Source: Bosea sp. ANAM02
GTDB taxonomy: Bacteria > Pseudomonadota > Alphaproteobacteria > Rhizobiales > Beijerinckiaceae
NCBI RefSeq assembly: GCF_011764485.1
Contig: NZ_AP022848.1
Coordinates: 4,852,001-4,916,000 of the forward strand
Direction of reading: 5' to 3'
DNA: 64,000 nt
In this document: piece after piece, positions 28,840 to 37,374 of the stretch
Numbering within the stretch: the first letter of the stretch is position 1
Layout: every line of letters starts with the position of its first letter
Translations under genes and position numbers: made by a program
The notes under the pieces: model-generated
The model's database searches: none
What the model was told of the DNA's origin: nothing
The model's input: only the letters and a program-made list of their open reading frames with translations

Positions 28840-29481
28840 TCAAGACCCTGCGGCGGGAGCCGCGCCCGACGAGACGAAGGGTTCCGCCCTGAAGGCCATG
28901 CTCACGACGATGCCCCGCCGGCCCGAGCCGATATTCGCCAGCGCAGCGGAAGCCCAGCTCGTCAAGAACAGCTTGTAGTCGAGCACGGCGCGGACGACGA
29001 CGATGTCGTTGCCCTGAGGCTGGACATAGGTGAAGCCGCCCGTGCTCAGGCCGCCGCCCGAAATCGGATTGCTGGCGGACGTCCCAGAGGAGGCGGCGGC
29101 GAAGTTGTCATAGACCCGGACATCGATGAAGAGCTTCGTGCAGTCGATCAGACCCATCGGCGCTACGGCACAAATGTCATCCCGGAACTTCGCCGCGTTC
29201 GCTGCTCCAGTGGCTCCGTTATAGATGGTCCGCGATTGCCCAGTGATCAGCGAGCGGGCGACCCGAGACAGCGACTCTTCCAAGACCTGGCTGGTCCAGA
29301 ACATCAAGGCCGTTTCGATGATCGCGAAAAGCAGCGCGAAGAACGGCGCTGCCAGGAATGCGAACTCGACGATGGCCACTCCGTCCTGGGAGCGGCGAAA
29401 GCGCCGGAGCAGTAGAAGGCGAGCATTGCGGCGCCGAGACCCGTCATCGGGCAAGGGCATTGTTTTCGTGGTGTCGAACAT
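28840..29481 (-). CDS. TadE/TadG-family pilus assembly pseudopilin (first)
   Basis: 213 residues. After a basic N-terminus (RRRNARLLLLRRFRRSQ) comes DGVAIVEFAFLAAPFFALLFAI, the TadE prepilin signature. A periplasmic domain follows, containing DDICAVAPMGLIDCTKLFIDVRVYDNF with two cysteines. This is the typical TadE layout of about 190-210 residues. It is the upstream member of the pair. A CTAACCAT site lies about 110 bp upstream at 29589. Confidence 0.87.
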   Translation of the reverse strand: MFDTTKTMPLPDDGSRRRNARLLLLRRFRRSQDGVAIVEFAFLAAPFFALLFAIIETALMFWTSQVLEESLSRVARSLITGQSRTIYNGATGAANAAKFRDDICAVAPMGLIDCTKLFIDVRVYDNFAAASSGTSASNPISGGGLSTGGFTYVQPQGNDIVVVRAVLDYKLFLTSWASAALANIGSGRRGIVVSMAFRAEPFVSSGAAPAAGS

Positions 29482-29680
29482 CCATTTGCCCCGTCGAGTT
29501 TCGGCCCAGGCCGGAAATCTCTACGGCAAAAGAATTTCAGATCGGTTAGGGGCGCCGCCGGCCAGCCGGAATCGCGGTGAAGATTTCGCTAACCATGTGC
29601 GAGGGCAACGGAAGTCTCGCGCGCGCCTGCGTACTTGAATACGAGGGCTGCGACTTATGGCGCATCAACCTCAAAGCAGC

Positions 29681-30178
29681 CTAGTTCCGCGCGCCGCCCG
29701 CGGCGAGCGCGTTGCGAGCGGCCGCCTGCCCCGTTGTGCGTCCGAAGAAGGGCTGGGCATCGCCCAACTGGACCGAAGGCTCGCAAGTCGGATTGCAGGC
29801 ATAACTTTCGCGGTCCATGCCCCGCTGAACCGTCAGGACCTCGTCGGACGCCGCACCGACCCGCACCATCGATTCGGCGAGCAGCGATCCGTTGGCATCC
29901 AGCGCGATCAGATTGGTCACACCGAAACTCTTGCCGGTGACGATCATCACACCGTTGCGCTGAACCGATACATCGGCGATGGCCGGATTGCCGACGACGA
30001 CCGTCTGAGCCTTCTCGGGCAGGCGCACGACCTTGGCGTGATCGACGAGAACAATCACGCTGTCGGATTTTCCCTGAGGCGTCGCTGCGGCGGTGCCGCA
30101 CATGGTCAGCGCAAGGGCCGTTGCAGCCACCCAACGGGTTAGCCGAAGGCGCCCTTCAGGAGCACGAATGATCAACAT
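29681..30178 (-). CDS. Pilus assembly N-terminal-domain protein (CpaC-N-like, stand-alone)
   Basis: 165 residues with a signal peptide (WVAATALALTMCGTAAA). The domain KVVRLPEKAQTVVVGNPAIADVSVQRNGVMIVTGKSFGVTNLIALD corresponds to the T2SS/T3SS pilus N-domain at the front of the CpaC secretin. Here it stands alone, without a secretin barrel. The C-terminal part has two Cys (YACNPTCEP). It probably sits beside the CpaC channel in the periplasm as a pilotin or collar protein (inference). It is divergent from flp across a 415-bp regulatory gap. Confidence 0.82.
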   Translation of the reverse strand: MLIIRAPEGRLRLTRWVAATALALTMCGTAAATPQGKSDSVIVLVDHAKVVRLPEKAQTVVVGNPAIADVSVQRNGVMIVTGKSFGVTNLIALDANGSLLAESMVRVGAASDEVLTVQRGMDRESYACNPTCEPSVQLGDAQPFFGRTTGQAAARNALAAGGARN

Positions 30179-30593
30179 GGCGGCGCCTCAAGCTTTGCGA
30201 CCGCCTCACTGAAGCCCAAAATGATGAATCAAATCCTAAGCGTGCGGCGAACAGCGATCTCGCGCGACAGACTCAATGATGCCGCAGCGGAACAACGATG
30301 AAGGCCAGAGCTTCCTGCCGATCCAGATGAAAATAAATCGGTATTATTCGATCCATTAAACACCTTGTTTACCGACAAAAACTCAGAATCCCGACTTTAC
30401 TCATAAGCTAACCGTCAATTTATGCCTGCTCAATCGAGCGTTAACCACAGAAAAAACACTGCGACAAAGAAGCCAATTCTTCGATCAGCTTAACCGATCA
30501 GCAAGATGAGCGGGCTAGTGTCGTTCCTGTCGCTGACCGAAGCCACCTCAGAGCACAGGCAGCCGTCAAACCGTGGTGTAAAGGAGATTTCGC
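30179..30593. promoter_or_regulatory. AT-rich divergent regulatory region of the tad locus
   Basis: These 415 bp contain no gene and are clearly richer in A+T than the rest of the window. Three CtrA-type half-sites lie in the 90 bp before the flp leader: CTAACC at 30408, TTAACC at 30441 and TTAACC at 30490. The first belongs to CTAA-N7-TTTA, two mismatches from TTAA-N7-TTAA. The flp ribosome-binding site AAAGGAG (30580-30586) lies at the end, 7 nt before the ATG. Promoters for both directions are expected here. Confidence 0.55.
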
Positions 30594-30767
30594 ATGACCA
30601 ACGTTTTCGCTCGCTTCGTCAAGGATGAGTCCGGCGCCACCGCCATCGAGTACGGCCTGATCGCCGCTCTCGTCGCCGTCGCCGCCATCGCCGGCATGAC
30701 CACCCTCGGCACGAAGCTCAGCGCCCTGTTCACCGGCATCGGCGGCAAGCTCAACGCTCCGACCTGA
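30594..30767 (+). CDS. flp: Flp/Fap-type major pilin
   Basis: 57 residues. The leader MTNVFARFVKDESG is followed by the Flp motif ATAIEYGLIAALVAVAAIAGM, with the prepilin cleavage G/A and the Glu-Tyr pair. The short C-terminal tail is FTGIGGKLNAPT. It is the structural subunit of the Tad (type IVc) adhesive pilus, processed by CpaA next door. A perfect AAAGGAG ribosome-binding site and a strong terminator fit a highly expressed, mostly monocistronic message. Confidence 0.96.
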   Translation: MTNVFARFVKDESGATAIEYGLIAALVAVAAIAGMTTLGTKLSALFTGIGGKLNAPT

Positions 30768-30800
30768 TCGCTGCGGAACCTCAGGTTCCGACCTTTAGGG

Positions 30801-30830
30801 AACGCCCCGGTCTCACGCCGGGGCGTTTCT
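30801..30830 (+). terminator. Intrinsic terminator after flp
   Basis: AACGCCCCGG and CCGGGGCGTT pair perfectly over 10 bp with the loop TCTCACG, followed by TCTCGTT. It lies 33 nt after the pilin stop. A smaller hairpin (GGAACC/GGTTCC) precedes it at 30775-30789. It would cap pilin mRNA and let only part of transcription reach cpaA. Confidence 0.85.
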
Positions 30831-30919
30831 CGTTCGGATGGTCCATTCTGTCGGCAAACCCGTAAGGCTTTGGTGAGGGATGGCTGTCAATCTGCGGGCA
30901 TTGCCGATTGGATCATGCC

Positions 30920-31432
30920 ATGTCGCTGTCCCTGATCGTCCTCCTGGGCGTCTTCCCGTTCGCGATGGCCTATGCCGCAGCGAGCGACCTCGTCTCAATG
31001 ACGATCTCGAACCGGCTCTGCCTGTTCCTTCTCGGCGCGTTTGCACTATGCGCCGCCGTGCTCGGCCTGAGCCTTCCCGAGATCGGCTGGCATCTCGCGG
31101 CCGGTGGACTGGTTCTGGTGATTGCCTTTGGATTGTTCGCGGCCGGCTGGATCGGCGGCGGCGATGCCAAGCTCGCGGCCGCCACGGCCGTCTGGTTCGG
31201 CTTCGACCAGCTGATGCCTTATCTGACGATCGCCGGCATCCTCGGCGGCCTGCTGACAATCTTCATCCTCGCGTTGCGCTCGCGGCCGCTGCCGGCTCCC
31301 GTCGAGACATGGCCCTGGCTGCGCCGGCTTCATGCGGCCAACGAGGGAGTGCCCTATGGAATCGCGCTCGCTTTCGCCGCGCTGCTGATCCTGCCGGAGA
31401 CGTCCATCTGGCACGCGGCGATCGGCATCTGA
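30920..31432 (+). CDS. cpaA: Prepilin peptidase CpaA
   Basis: 170 residues, almost entirely hydrophobic (about five or six helices). The two catalytic aspartates of the type IV prepilin peptidase are in AASDLVSMTISN and GWIGGGDAKLAAA (the GxGD motif). It lacks the N-terminal methylase domain of PilD, as expected for CpaA/TadV. It cleaves the leader of Flp and of the TadE-type pseudopilins at the inner membrane. ATG 30920 is preferred to a TTG 12 nt upstream. Confidence 0.93.
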   Translation: MSLSLIVLLGVFPFAMAYAAASDLVSMTISNRLCLFLLGAFALCAAVLGLSLPEIGWHLAAGGLVLVIAFGLFAAGWIGGGDAKLAAATAVWFGFDQLMPYLTIAGILGGLLTIFILALRSRPLPAPVETWPWLRRLHAANEGVPYGIALAFAALLILPETSIWHAAIGI

Positions 31433-31482
31433 GCGGCTTTGCATGCCGGAATGCCGGCAGGCTTCAAAAAATATACGACCGA

Positions 31483-31497
31483 TTAACCATAAGTTGA
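31483..31497 (+). promoter_or_regulatory. CtrA-box-like site upstream of cpaB
   Basis: TTAA-CCATAAG-TTGA matches seven of eight bases of the CtrA consensus TTAA-N7-TTAA and contains the half-site TTAACCAT exactly. It lies 61 nt before the cpaB start, in the AT-rich cpaA-cpaB gap, and may drive a separate cpaB-tadC transcript. Confidence 0.5.
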
Positions 31498-31557
31498 CGT
31501 TTGACGAAGACGATCCGGGTCGAGAGCCAATCACGCTTGGCTGAGGATCGTTCGTCC

Positions 31558-32331
31558 ATGAGTCCCGCACGCATCATCATTCTTGTGGTCGCGCTGGCGG
31601 CAGGGTTAGGAGCAGCACTGCTTGTGCAGGGTCCCTCCGACGCCCCCGCTCCCGTGGCGAAGGTCGAGGCAGCCCCGACTGTACCCGTCCTGGTCGCGGC
31701 CAGCGACATCCCCGTCGGCAATACGGTGACGGCCAACGACCTGCGCTGGTTGGAATGGCCGCTGGCCAGCGTACCGGCCGGCATCATCCGCAAGGACGAA
31801 ACGCCCGAGGCCGAAAAGGAGATCATCGGACAGGTGGCGCGCTATGCCACCCTGGGCGCCGAACCGATCCGCCGCGAGAAGCTGATCAAGACCGACGGCA
31901 CCGGCTTCCTTTCAGCTGTGCTGCCCTCCGGCATGCGGGCCGTTGCGATCTCGACCGACAGCCGCGGCGCCAGCACCGCCGGCGGCTTCATCCTGCCGAA
32001 TGACCGCGTCGACGTGATCTCCACCACGCGCAGCGAATCAGGCGGCCAGGAGAACTATGCCAGCGAGGTCATCCTGCGGAACATCCGCGTCCTGGCCATC
32101 GGCCAGAACGTGCAGGAGCGCAACGGCGAGAAAGTCGTCATCGGCGAGACAGCAACGCTGGAAATCGAGCCCGGGCAGGTCGAGAACCTGATCCAGGCTC
32201 AGAAGAAGGGCACGCTCTCGCTGGCGCTGCGCAGCCTCAAGGATGCCGGCGAAACGACGCCGCCCTCCCAGGCCGACCACTCCCTGACGCTCGTACGCTA
32301 CGGTGTCACCTCGAAGAGCGTGAAGCCATGA
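31558..32331 (+). CDS. cpaB: Flp pilus assembly protein CpaB
   Basis: 257 residues. An N-terminal membrane anchor (IIILVVALAAGLGAALLV) is followed by an SAF domain (VPVLVAASDIPVGNTVTANDLRW) and the RcpC/CpaB domain (MRAVAISTDSRGASTAGGFILPNDRVDVI). CpaB sits in the periplasm and supports the CpaC secretin. Its stop overlaps the cpaC start by ATGA. ATG 31558 places the anchor at the N-terminus. Confidence 0.93.
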   Translation: MSPARIIILVVALAAGLGAALLVQGPSDAPAPVAKVEAAPTVPVLVAASDIPVGNTVTANDLRWLEWPLASVPAGIIRKDETPEAEKEIIGQVARYATLGAEPIRREKLIKTDGTGFLSAVLPSGMRAVAISTDSRGASTAGGFILPNDRVDVISTTRSESGGQENYASEVILRNIRVLAIGQNVQERNGEKVVIGETATLEIEPGQVENLIQAQKKGTLSLALRSLKDAGETTPPSQADHSLTLVRYGVTSKSVKP

Positions 32332-33773
32332 TCAGATCTTCCCTCCGCCTCGCGACGGCTCTCGCGCTTGCCCTGGCCGCCGGCAACGCCACTGCCCAGA
32401 CCACAGGCAAAGGCCCTGCCCCGGTGCTGAATGTCGGCTCGAGCGAGAGCGCGATCTCGCGGAAGCTCGATCTCTCGATCGGCCGCTCGCTCATCGTCGA
32501 ATTGCCGCGCGACGCGAAGGAAGTCTTCGTGGCCAATCCGAAGGTCGCCAATGCGGTGGTCCGGACGGCGCGCAAGCTCTTCGTGATCGGCATCGCCGAC
32601 GGAAACACTTCGATGTTCGTCATGGACGGCGACGGCCAGCAGATCACCGCGCTCGACATCAATGTCGGCCGCGATCTCAACGTCCTCCGGCAGACGCTGC
32701 GCACCGCATTGCCAAACTCGCAGATCGACATCAAGCCGGCCGGCGATTCGATCCTGCTCGTCGGAACCGTGCCGAACGCTTCGGAAGCGACCCAGGCCGT
32801 TGACATCGCCAAGGCTTTCGTCGGCGGCGCCTCCTCCTGGCGCAGCGGGACGGTGATCAATTCGCTGACGCTACGCGATCGCGACCAGGTGATGGTGAAG
32901 GTCACCGTTTCCGAAGTCTCACGCAAGGCGATCAAACAGCTCGGCATCAACTCGACTGGCGAGTGGAAGCTCGGGAAGTTCTCCATCACCCCTTCGATCG
33001 AGAACCCGTTCCCGCTGCAACCGCAGCAGCTTTCGGCCACCGCTATCGGCGCCGGACTCGGCAATTCCCAGAATTTCACGCTGCGAGCGCTTGAACGCGC
33101 AGGCCTGGCTCGCGTTCTCGCCGAACCGACGGTTACGGCCATCTCGGGCGAGAGCGCCAAATTCACCGCCGGCGGCGAAGTACCGGTGCCGAAGGGCCAG
33201 AACTGCTCCTACGACATCCTCAACCGGCGCACCTGCCAGGTTCAGATCGAGTACAAGCCCATCGGCGTCGCCCTGAATTTCACGCCGATCGTGCTGTCCG
33301 ACAACAAGATCAGCATGCGCATCGCGACCGAAGTCACTGAACTCGACTTCGAGAACCAGCTTCGCTTCAACGCTGCCAATGACGAGGCCCTGAACGTGCC
33401 CGCGTTCCGCGTGCGCAAGTCCGACACCACGGTGGAACTGCCCTCGGGCGGCACGCTGGCAACGGCCGGCTTGATTCAGCGCGTTTCGAAGCAGTCGATC
33501 AACGGCCTGCCCGGGTTGATGAACCTGCCGATCATCGGAACCCTGTTCCGCTCGCGTGACTACCAGCGCGAGGAAACCGAGCTGATGATCATGGCGACGC
33601 CCTACATCGCCAAGCCGATGCAGCCGAACCAGATCCAGAGACCCGACGACGGCTTCGTCGAGGCACATGATTCCCAGGCGATCCTGCTCGGCCGCCTCAA
33701 CAAGATCTATGGCAGCGGTGGTGGCCCGGTTCCCCAGGCCTACAAGGGCCGCGTCGGCTTCATCGCCGACTGA
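32328..33773 (+). CDS. cpaC: Outer-membrane secretin CpaC
   Basis: 481 residues. A signal peptide is followed by the pilus N-domain (RSLIVELPRDAKEVFVANPKVANAVV), a BON-like segment (residues about 110-165) and the secretin domain (about 230-430). The latter has the VPVPKGQ and LPIIGTLFRSRDYQREETELMIMATPYI motifs. It forms the pilus channel in the outer membrane. Its N-domain is paralogous to the stand-alone protein at 29681-30178. Confidence 0.95.
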   Translation: MIRSSLRLATALALALAAGNATAQTTGKGPAPVLNVGSSESAISRKLDLSIGRSLIVELPRDAKEVFVANPKVANAVVRTARKLFVIGIADGNTSMFVMDGDGQQITALDINVGRDLNVLRQTLRTALPNSQIDIKPAGDSILLVGTVPNASEATQAVDIAKAFVGGASSWRSGTVINSLTLRDRDQVMVKVTVSEVSRKAIKQLGINSTGEWKLGKFSITPSIENPFPLQPQQLSATAIGAGLGNSQNFTLRALERAGLARVLAEPTVTAISGESAKFTAGGEVPVPKGQNCSYDILNRRTCQVQIEYKPIGVALNFTPIVLSDNKISMRIATEVTELDFENQLRFNAANDEALNVPAFRVRKSDTTVELPSGGTLATAGLIQRVSKQSINGLPGLMNLPIIGTLFRSRDYQREETELMIMATPYIAKPMQPNQIQRPDDGFVEAHDSQAILLGRLNKIYGSGGGPVPQAYKGRVGFIAD

Positions 33774-33788
33774 GCCCCGGTGAAAACG

Positions 33789-34553
33789 ATGATGGATGGC
33801 CCGACCATGACGGTTTCCTCCCGGATCGACTCGACAGGACTGCGCCTGATCGCCGCCGTGCTGGCGCTCGGCGCCGTGCTCGGCGGCTGCGCCAACCGGA
33901 CGGCCGGAGGCGACACTCTCGCCTACGGTCCAGACGACGTGCGCGAGCGCCATCCGATCGTGCTGCGCGACGCACCCCGCTCGCTCGACGTCTTCGTCGG
34001 GCGCGCCGGCGGCAGGCTCGACGCCCGGCAGGCCGAGGATGTTGCCAGCTTTGCCCGCGAGTTCCGCCTCTCCGGCAAGGGCGGCCTCGTGGCCGAAGTC
34101 CCGACCGGCGACCGCCGCGACCGTGCCGCGCACGACACGCTCAACGAAATCAGGGCCGAGCTGGCTCGCGGCGGTGTCTCGCCCCGCATCCTCAGCGTCC
34201 GCAGCTATCCGGTGCAGGATCCGGGACTGGCCTCGCCGATCCGGCTGACCTTCGCTTCGCTACAGGCGAGCGTGGCACACGCTTGCGGGCAATGGCCGTC
34301 CGACATCGGCAGCTCCGATTTCAAGTTCTCGTCCTCGAACGCGCCCTACTGGAATCTCGGTTGCTCGTCGCAGGCGACCCTGGCCGCGCAGGTGGCAGAT
34401 CCGCTGGACCTCGTCCGGTCGCGCGACGAGGGTCGCCCCGATATGGTCAAGCGCATGGGCGCGATCGCCAAGATCCGCGAGGGCCGCGATCCTTCGACCC
34501 AGTACCGCCAGCAGACGCCGCAGATCAACTCGACGGTCGGAGGCGGAAACTGA
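33789..34553 (+). CDS. cpaD: Pilus assembly lipoprotein CpaD
   Basis: 254 residues from ATG 33789. In-frame alternatives are GTG 33780 and ATG 33807, and no start has a strong ribosome-binding site. The lipobox VLGGC after a hydrophobic stretch marks an outer-membrane-directed lipoprotein. The CpaD domain includes RHPIVLRDAPRSLDVFVG and ends with NLGCSSQATLAAQVADPLDLV. It helps secretin assembly. Its stop overlaps the cpaE start (TGATG). Confidence 0.88.
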   Translation: MMDGPTMTVSSRIDSTGLRLIAAVLALGAVLGGCANRTAGGDTLAYGPDDVRERHPIVLRDAPRSLDVFVGRAGGRLDARQAEDVASFAREFRLSGKGGLVAEVPTGDRRDRAAHDTLNEIRAELARGGVSPRILSVRSYPVQDPGLASPIRLTFASLQASVAHACGQWPSDIGSSDFKFSSSNAPYWNLGCSSQATLAAQVADPLDLVRSRDEGRPDMVKRMGAIAKIREGRDPSTQYRQQTPQINSTVGGGN

Positions 34554-35818
34554 TGCAGGCCGACACCCGCGACATCCCTGCGATCGACCTGCCGAGCGAC
34601 GAGATCATCGCGCCGCTGCCGCGCGTCACGCTGCAGGCCTTCTGCGAGACCCCGGCCGTCGCCGCGACCATGCAGGCCGCGATCGCCGACCGGCGCATGG
34701 ACAAGGCCCATGCCCGCGTCCAGATGGGGGGCCCGGCTGCGGCCGTCGAGGCCTTCCGCGCGGCGCCGACCCCCAACATCATCGTGCTCGAAGCCGTTGC
34801 CGACCCGGCGACGCTGGTCTCGCATCTCGAATCCCTGTCGGAAAGCTGCGATGCCGGCACCAAGGTCGTCGTGATCGGCCATGTCAACGATGTCCAGCTC
34901 TATCGCGACCTGATGCGCCGCGGCGTCAGCGAATACCTGATCGCGCCGCTGGAGCCGCTCGATGTCCTGCGCACGCTGTCGGATCTCTACACAGCCCCCG
35001 AAGCCCGCAACCTCGGCCGCGTCATCGCGGTGATGGGCGCCAAGGGCGGCGTCGGGGCCTCGACCGTCGCCCACAACGTCTCCTGGGCGATTGCGCGCAA
35101 CCTCGACGCTTCGACTGTGGTGGTCGATCTCGACATTGCCTTTGGTACGGCAGGGCTCAACTTCAACCAGGACCCGCCGCAAGGTATCGCGGAAGCGGTA
35201 TTCGCACCGGAGCGCCTCGATTCCAATCTATTGGACCGGCTGCTCTCGCGTTGCAGCGACAATCTCGCTCTGCTCGCCGCTCCGGCCGTCCTGGATCGGA
35301 CGGTCGATCTTAACGAGGACGCGCTCGAACAGCTGCTGGAACTGCTCAGAGCCAGCGTGCCGTGCATCGTCCTCGACGTGCCGCATCAGTGGAGTGCCTG
35401 GGTGAAACGGATGGTGCTCAGCGCCGACGAGGTGGTCATCGTGGCCGAGCCCGAACTCGCTTCCCTGCGCAACGCCAAGAACCTCGTCGATCTGTCGCGC
35501 GCGACCCGGCCGAACGATGCGGTCGCCCGGCTCGTCCTCAACCGCGTGGGCGTTCCGAAGCGGCCGGAGATCAGCACGTCGGAGTTCTCCAAGGCGCTCG
35601 GCATCGACGTGCTCAGCACGATTCCCTTCGACGCCCAGCTTTTCGGCACGGCCGCCAATAACGGCCAGATGATCGCCGAGGTGCAGGCCGGCAGCAAGGC
35701 GACCGAGGCCTTCACCCAGATCGCCAGCGCCCTGACCGGGCGCGGCGAGGCCAGACGCAGCCGGCGCAGCCTGCTCGATCCGTTCGTCGCGAAGCTGAAA
35801 CGCCGCAAGGCCTCGTGA
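34553..35818 (+). CDS. cpaE: CpaE/TadZ pilus localisation ATPase-like protein
   Basis: 421 residues. The N-terminal half is a receiver-like domain (FRAAPTPNIIVLE...VSEYLIAPLEPLDVL). The C-terminal half is a ParA/MinD-type domain with the deviant Walker motif GAKGGVGASTVAHN (Lys164) and VVVDLDIAFGTAGLNF. CpaE places the Tad machine at a cell pole. The C-terminus is basic (RRSRRSLLDPFVAKLKRRK). The frame is open upstream, but TGATG coupling with cpaD fixes the start. Confidence 0.93.
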   Translation: MQADTRDIPAIDLPSDEIIAPLPRVTLQAFCETPAVAATMQAAIADRRMDKAHARVQMGGPAAAVEAFRAAPTPNIIVLEAVADPATLVSHLESLSESCDAGTKVVVIGHVNDVQLYRDLMRRGVSEYLIAPLEPLDVLRTLSDLYTAPEARNLGRVIAVMGAKGGVGASTVAHNVSWAIARNLDASTVVVDLDIAFGTAGLNFNQDPPQGIAEAVFAPERLDSNLLDRLLSRCSDNLALLAAPAVLDRTVDLNEDALEQLLELLRASVPCIVLDVPHQWSAWVKRMVLSADEVVIVAEPELASLRNAKNLVDLSRATRPNDAVARLVLNRVGVPKRPEISTSEFSKALGIDVLSTIPFDAQLFGTAANNGQMIAEVQAGSKATEAFTQIASALTGRGEARRSRRSLLDPFVAKLKRRKAS

Positions 35819-35898
35819 GGAACAGGAACTGACGATGACGGCGAGCCGCCCGCGCGCGAGGCGAGAGACCGACCCGATCCGGGCGGGAGAGTGACGAG

Positions 35899-37347
35899 AT
35901 GTTCGGCAAGCGATCCGCAGGCGCCGGTCATGCGCCCAACCTGAAGGCAAGGGTGCCCGCAGCCGTGCAGGCCGCCCCGCGCAAGCCCGAGCCGGCTCCA
36001 GCCGCCCTGGAAGAGCGCAAGATCGCGCCGATGGTCGAGGCGGCTCCGCGCTCCGACGACTACTACCAGATGAAGAGCATGATCTTCGGGGCGCTGATCG
36101 AGGCGATCGATCTGTCGCAGCTCGCGAAGCTCGATGCCGAATCCGCGCGCGAGGAAATCCGCGACATCATCAACGAGATCATCTCGCTGAAGAACGTCGT
36201 GCTGTCGATCGCGGAGCAGGAAGAACTGCTCGACGACATCTGCAACGACGTGCTCGGCTACGGACCGTTGGAGCCGCTTCTGGCCCGCGACGACATCGCC
36301 GACATCATGGTCAACGGCGCCGGCCGGACCTTCATCGAAACCGCCGGCAAGATCCAGCTCACCAATATCCGCTTCCGCGACAACGCGCAGCTGATGAATA
36401 TCTGCCAGCGCATCGTCAGCCAGGTCGGCCGGCGCGTCGACGAAAGCTCGCCGATCTGCGACGCACGCCTCGCCGACGGTTCGCGCGTCAACGTCATCGC
36501 ACCGCCGCTGGCGATCGACGGCCCGGCCCTCACCATCCGCAAGTTCAAGAAGGACAAGCTGACGCTCGACCAGCTCGTCAAGTTCGGCGCGATCTCGCCG
36601 CCGGGGGCCGAGATCCTGAAGATCATCGGCCGCGTCCGTTGCAACATCGTCATCTCCGGCGGCACCGGCTCGGGCAAGACCACGCTGCTGAACTGCCTGA
36701 CGAACTATATCGACCATGACGAGCGCGTCATCACCTGCGAGGACGCCGCCGAGCTCCAGCTCCAGCAGCCGCATGTGGTGCGTCTCGAAACCCGCCCGCC
36801 CAATCTCGAAGGCACCGGCGCGGTGACGATGCGCGACCTCGTCAAGAACTGCCTGCGCATGCGGCCCGAGCGCATCATCGTCGGCGAGGTGCGCGGACCC
36901 GAGGCCTTCGACCTGCTCCAGGCGATGAACACGGGCCATGACGGCTCGATGGGCACGCTGCACGCCAACTCGCCGCGCGAGTGCCTGAGCCGCATCGAGT
37001 CGATGATCACCATGGGCGGTTTCTCGCTGCCCTCCAAGACGCTGCGCGAGATGATCTGCTCGTCGATCGACGTCATCATCCAGGCCCAGCGCCTGCGCGA
37101 CGGCTCGCGCCGGATCACGCACATCACCGAAGTGATGGGCATGGAGGGCGAGGTGATCACGACGCAGGACCTGATGCTCTACGACGTCACCGGCGAGGAT
37201 GCCGCCGGCAAGCTTATCGGCCGGCACCGCGCCACCGGGGTCGGACGGCCGCGTTTCTGGGAGCGCGCGCGCTATTTCAACGAGGAGCAGCGCCTCGCCG
37301 CCGCGATCGACCAGCTCGAAGAGGCGGGCACCAGCAATGCGCTCTGA
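35899..37347 (+). CDS. cpaF: Tad pilus secretion ATPase CpaF/TadA
   Basis: 482 residues of the type II/IV secretion ATPase. Walker A is GGTGSGKTT (residues 254-262), with ITCEDAAELQLQQPHVVRLETR (Asp box) and GSMGTLHANSPRECLSRIESM (Walker B/His box region) after it. The N-terminal helical region is typical of CpaF. It hexamerises on the inner membrane and powers both extension and retraction of Flp pili. An 80-bp gap with no obvious signal separates it from cpaE. Confidence 0.96.
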   Translation: MFGKRSAGAGHAPNLKARVPAAVQAAPRKPEPAPAALEERKIAPMVEAAPRSDDYYQMKSMIFGALIEAIDLSQLAKLDAESAREEIRDIINEIISLKNVVLSIAEQEELLDDICNDVLGYGPLEPLLARDDIADIMVNGAGRTFIETAGKIQLTNIRFRDNAQLMNICQRIVSQVGRRVDESSPICDARLADGSRVNVIAPPLAIDGPALTIRKFKKDKLTLDQLVKFGAISPPGAEILKIIGRVRCNIVISGGTGSGKTTLLNCLTNYIDHDERVITCEDAAELQLQQPHVVRLETRPPNLEGTGAVTMRDLVKNCLRMRPERIIVGEVRGPEAFDLLQAMNTGHDGSMGTLHANSPRECLSRIESMITMGGFSLPSKTLREMICSSIDVIIQAQRLRDGSRRITHITEVMGMEGEVITTQDLMLYDVTGEDAAGKLIGRHRATGVGRPRFWERARYFNEEQRLAAAIDQLEEAGTSNAL

Positions 37348-37374
37348 CCGGAAGCTTTCGCGGGGAAGCCGGGC

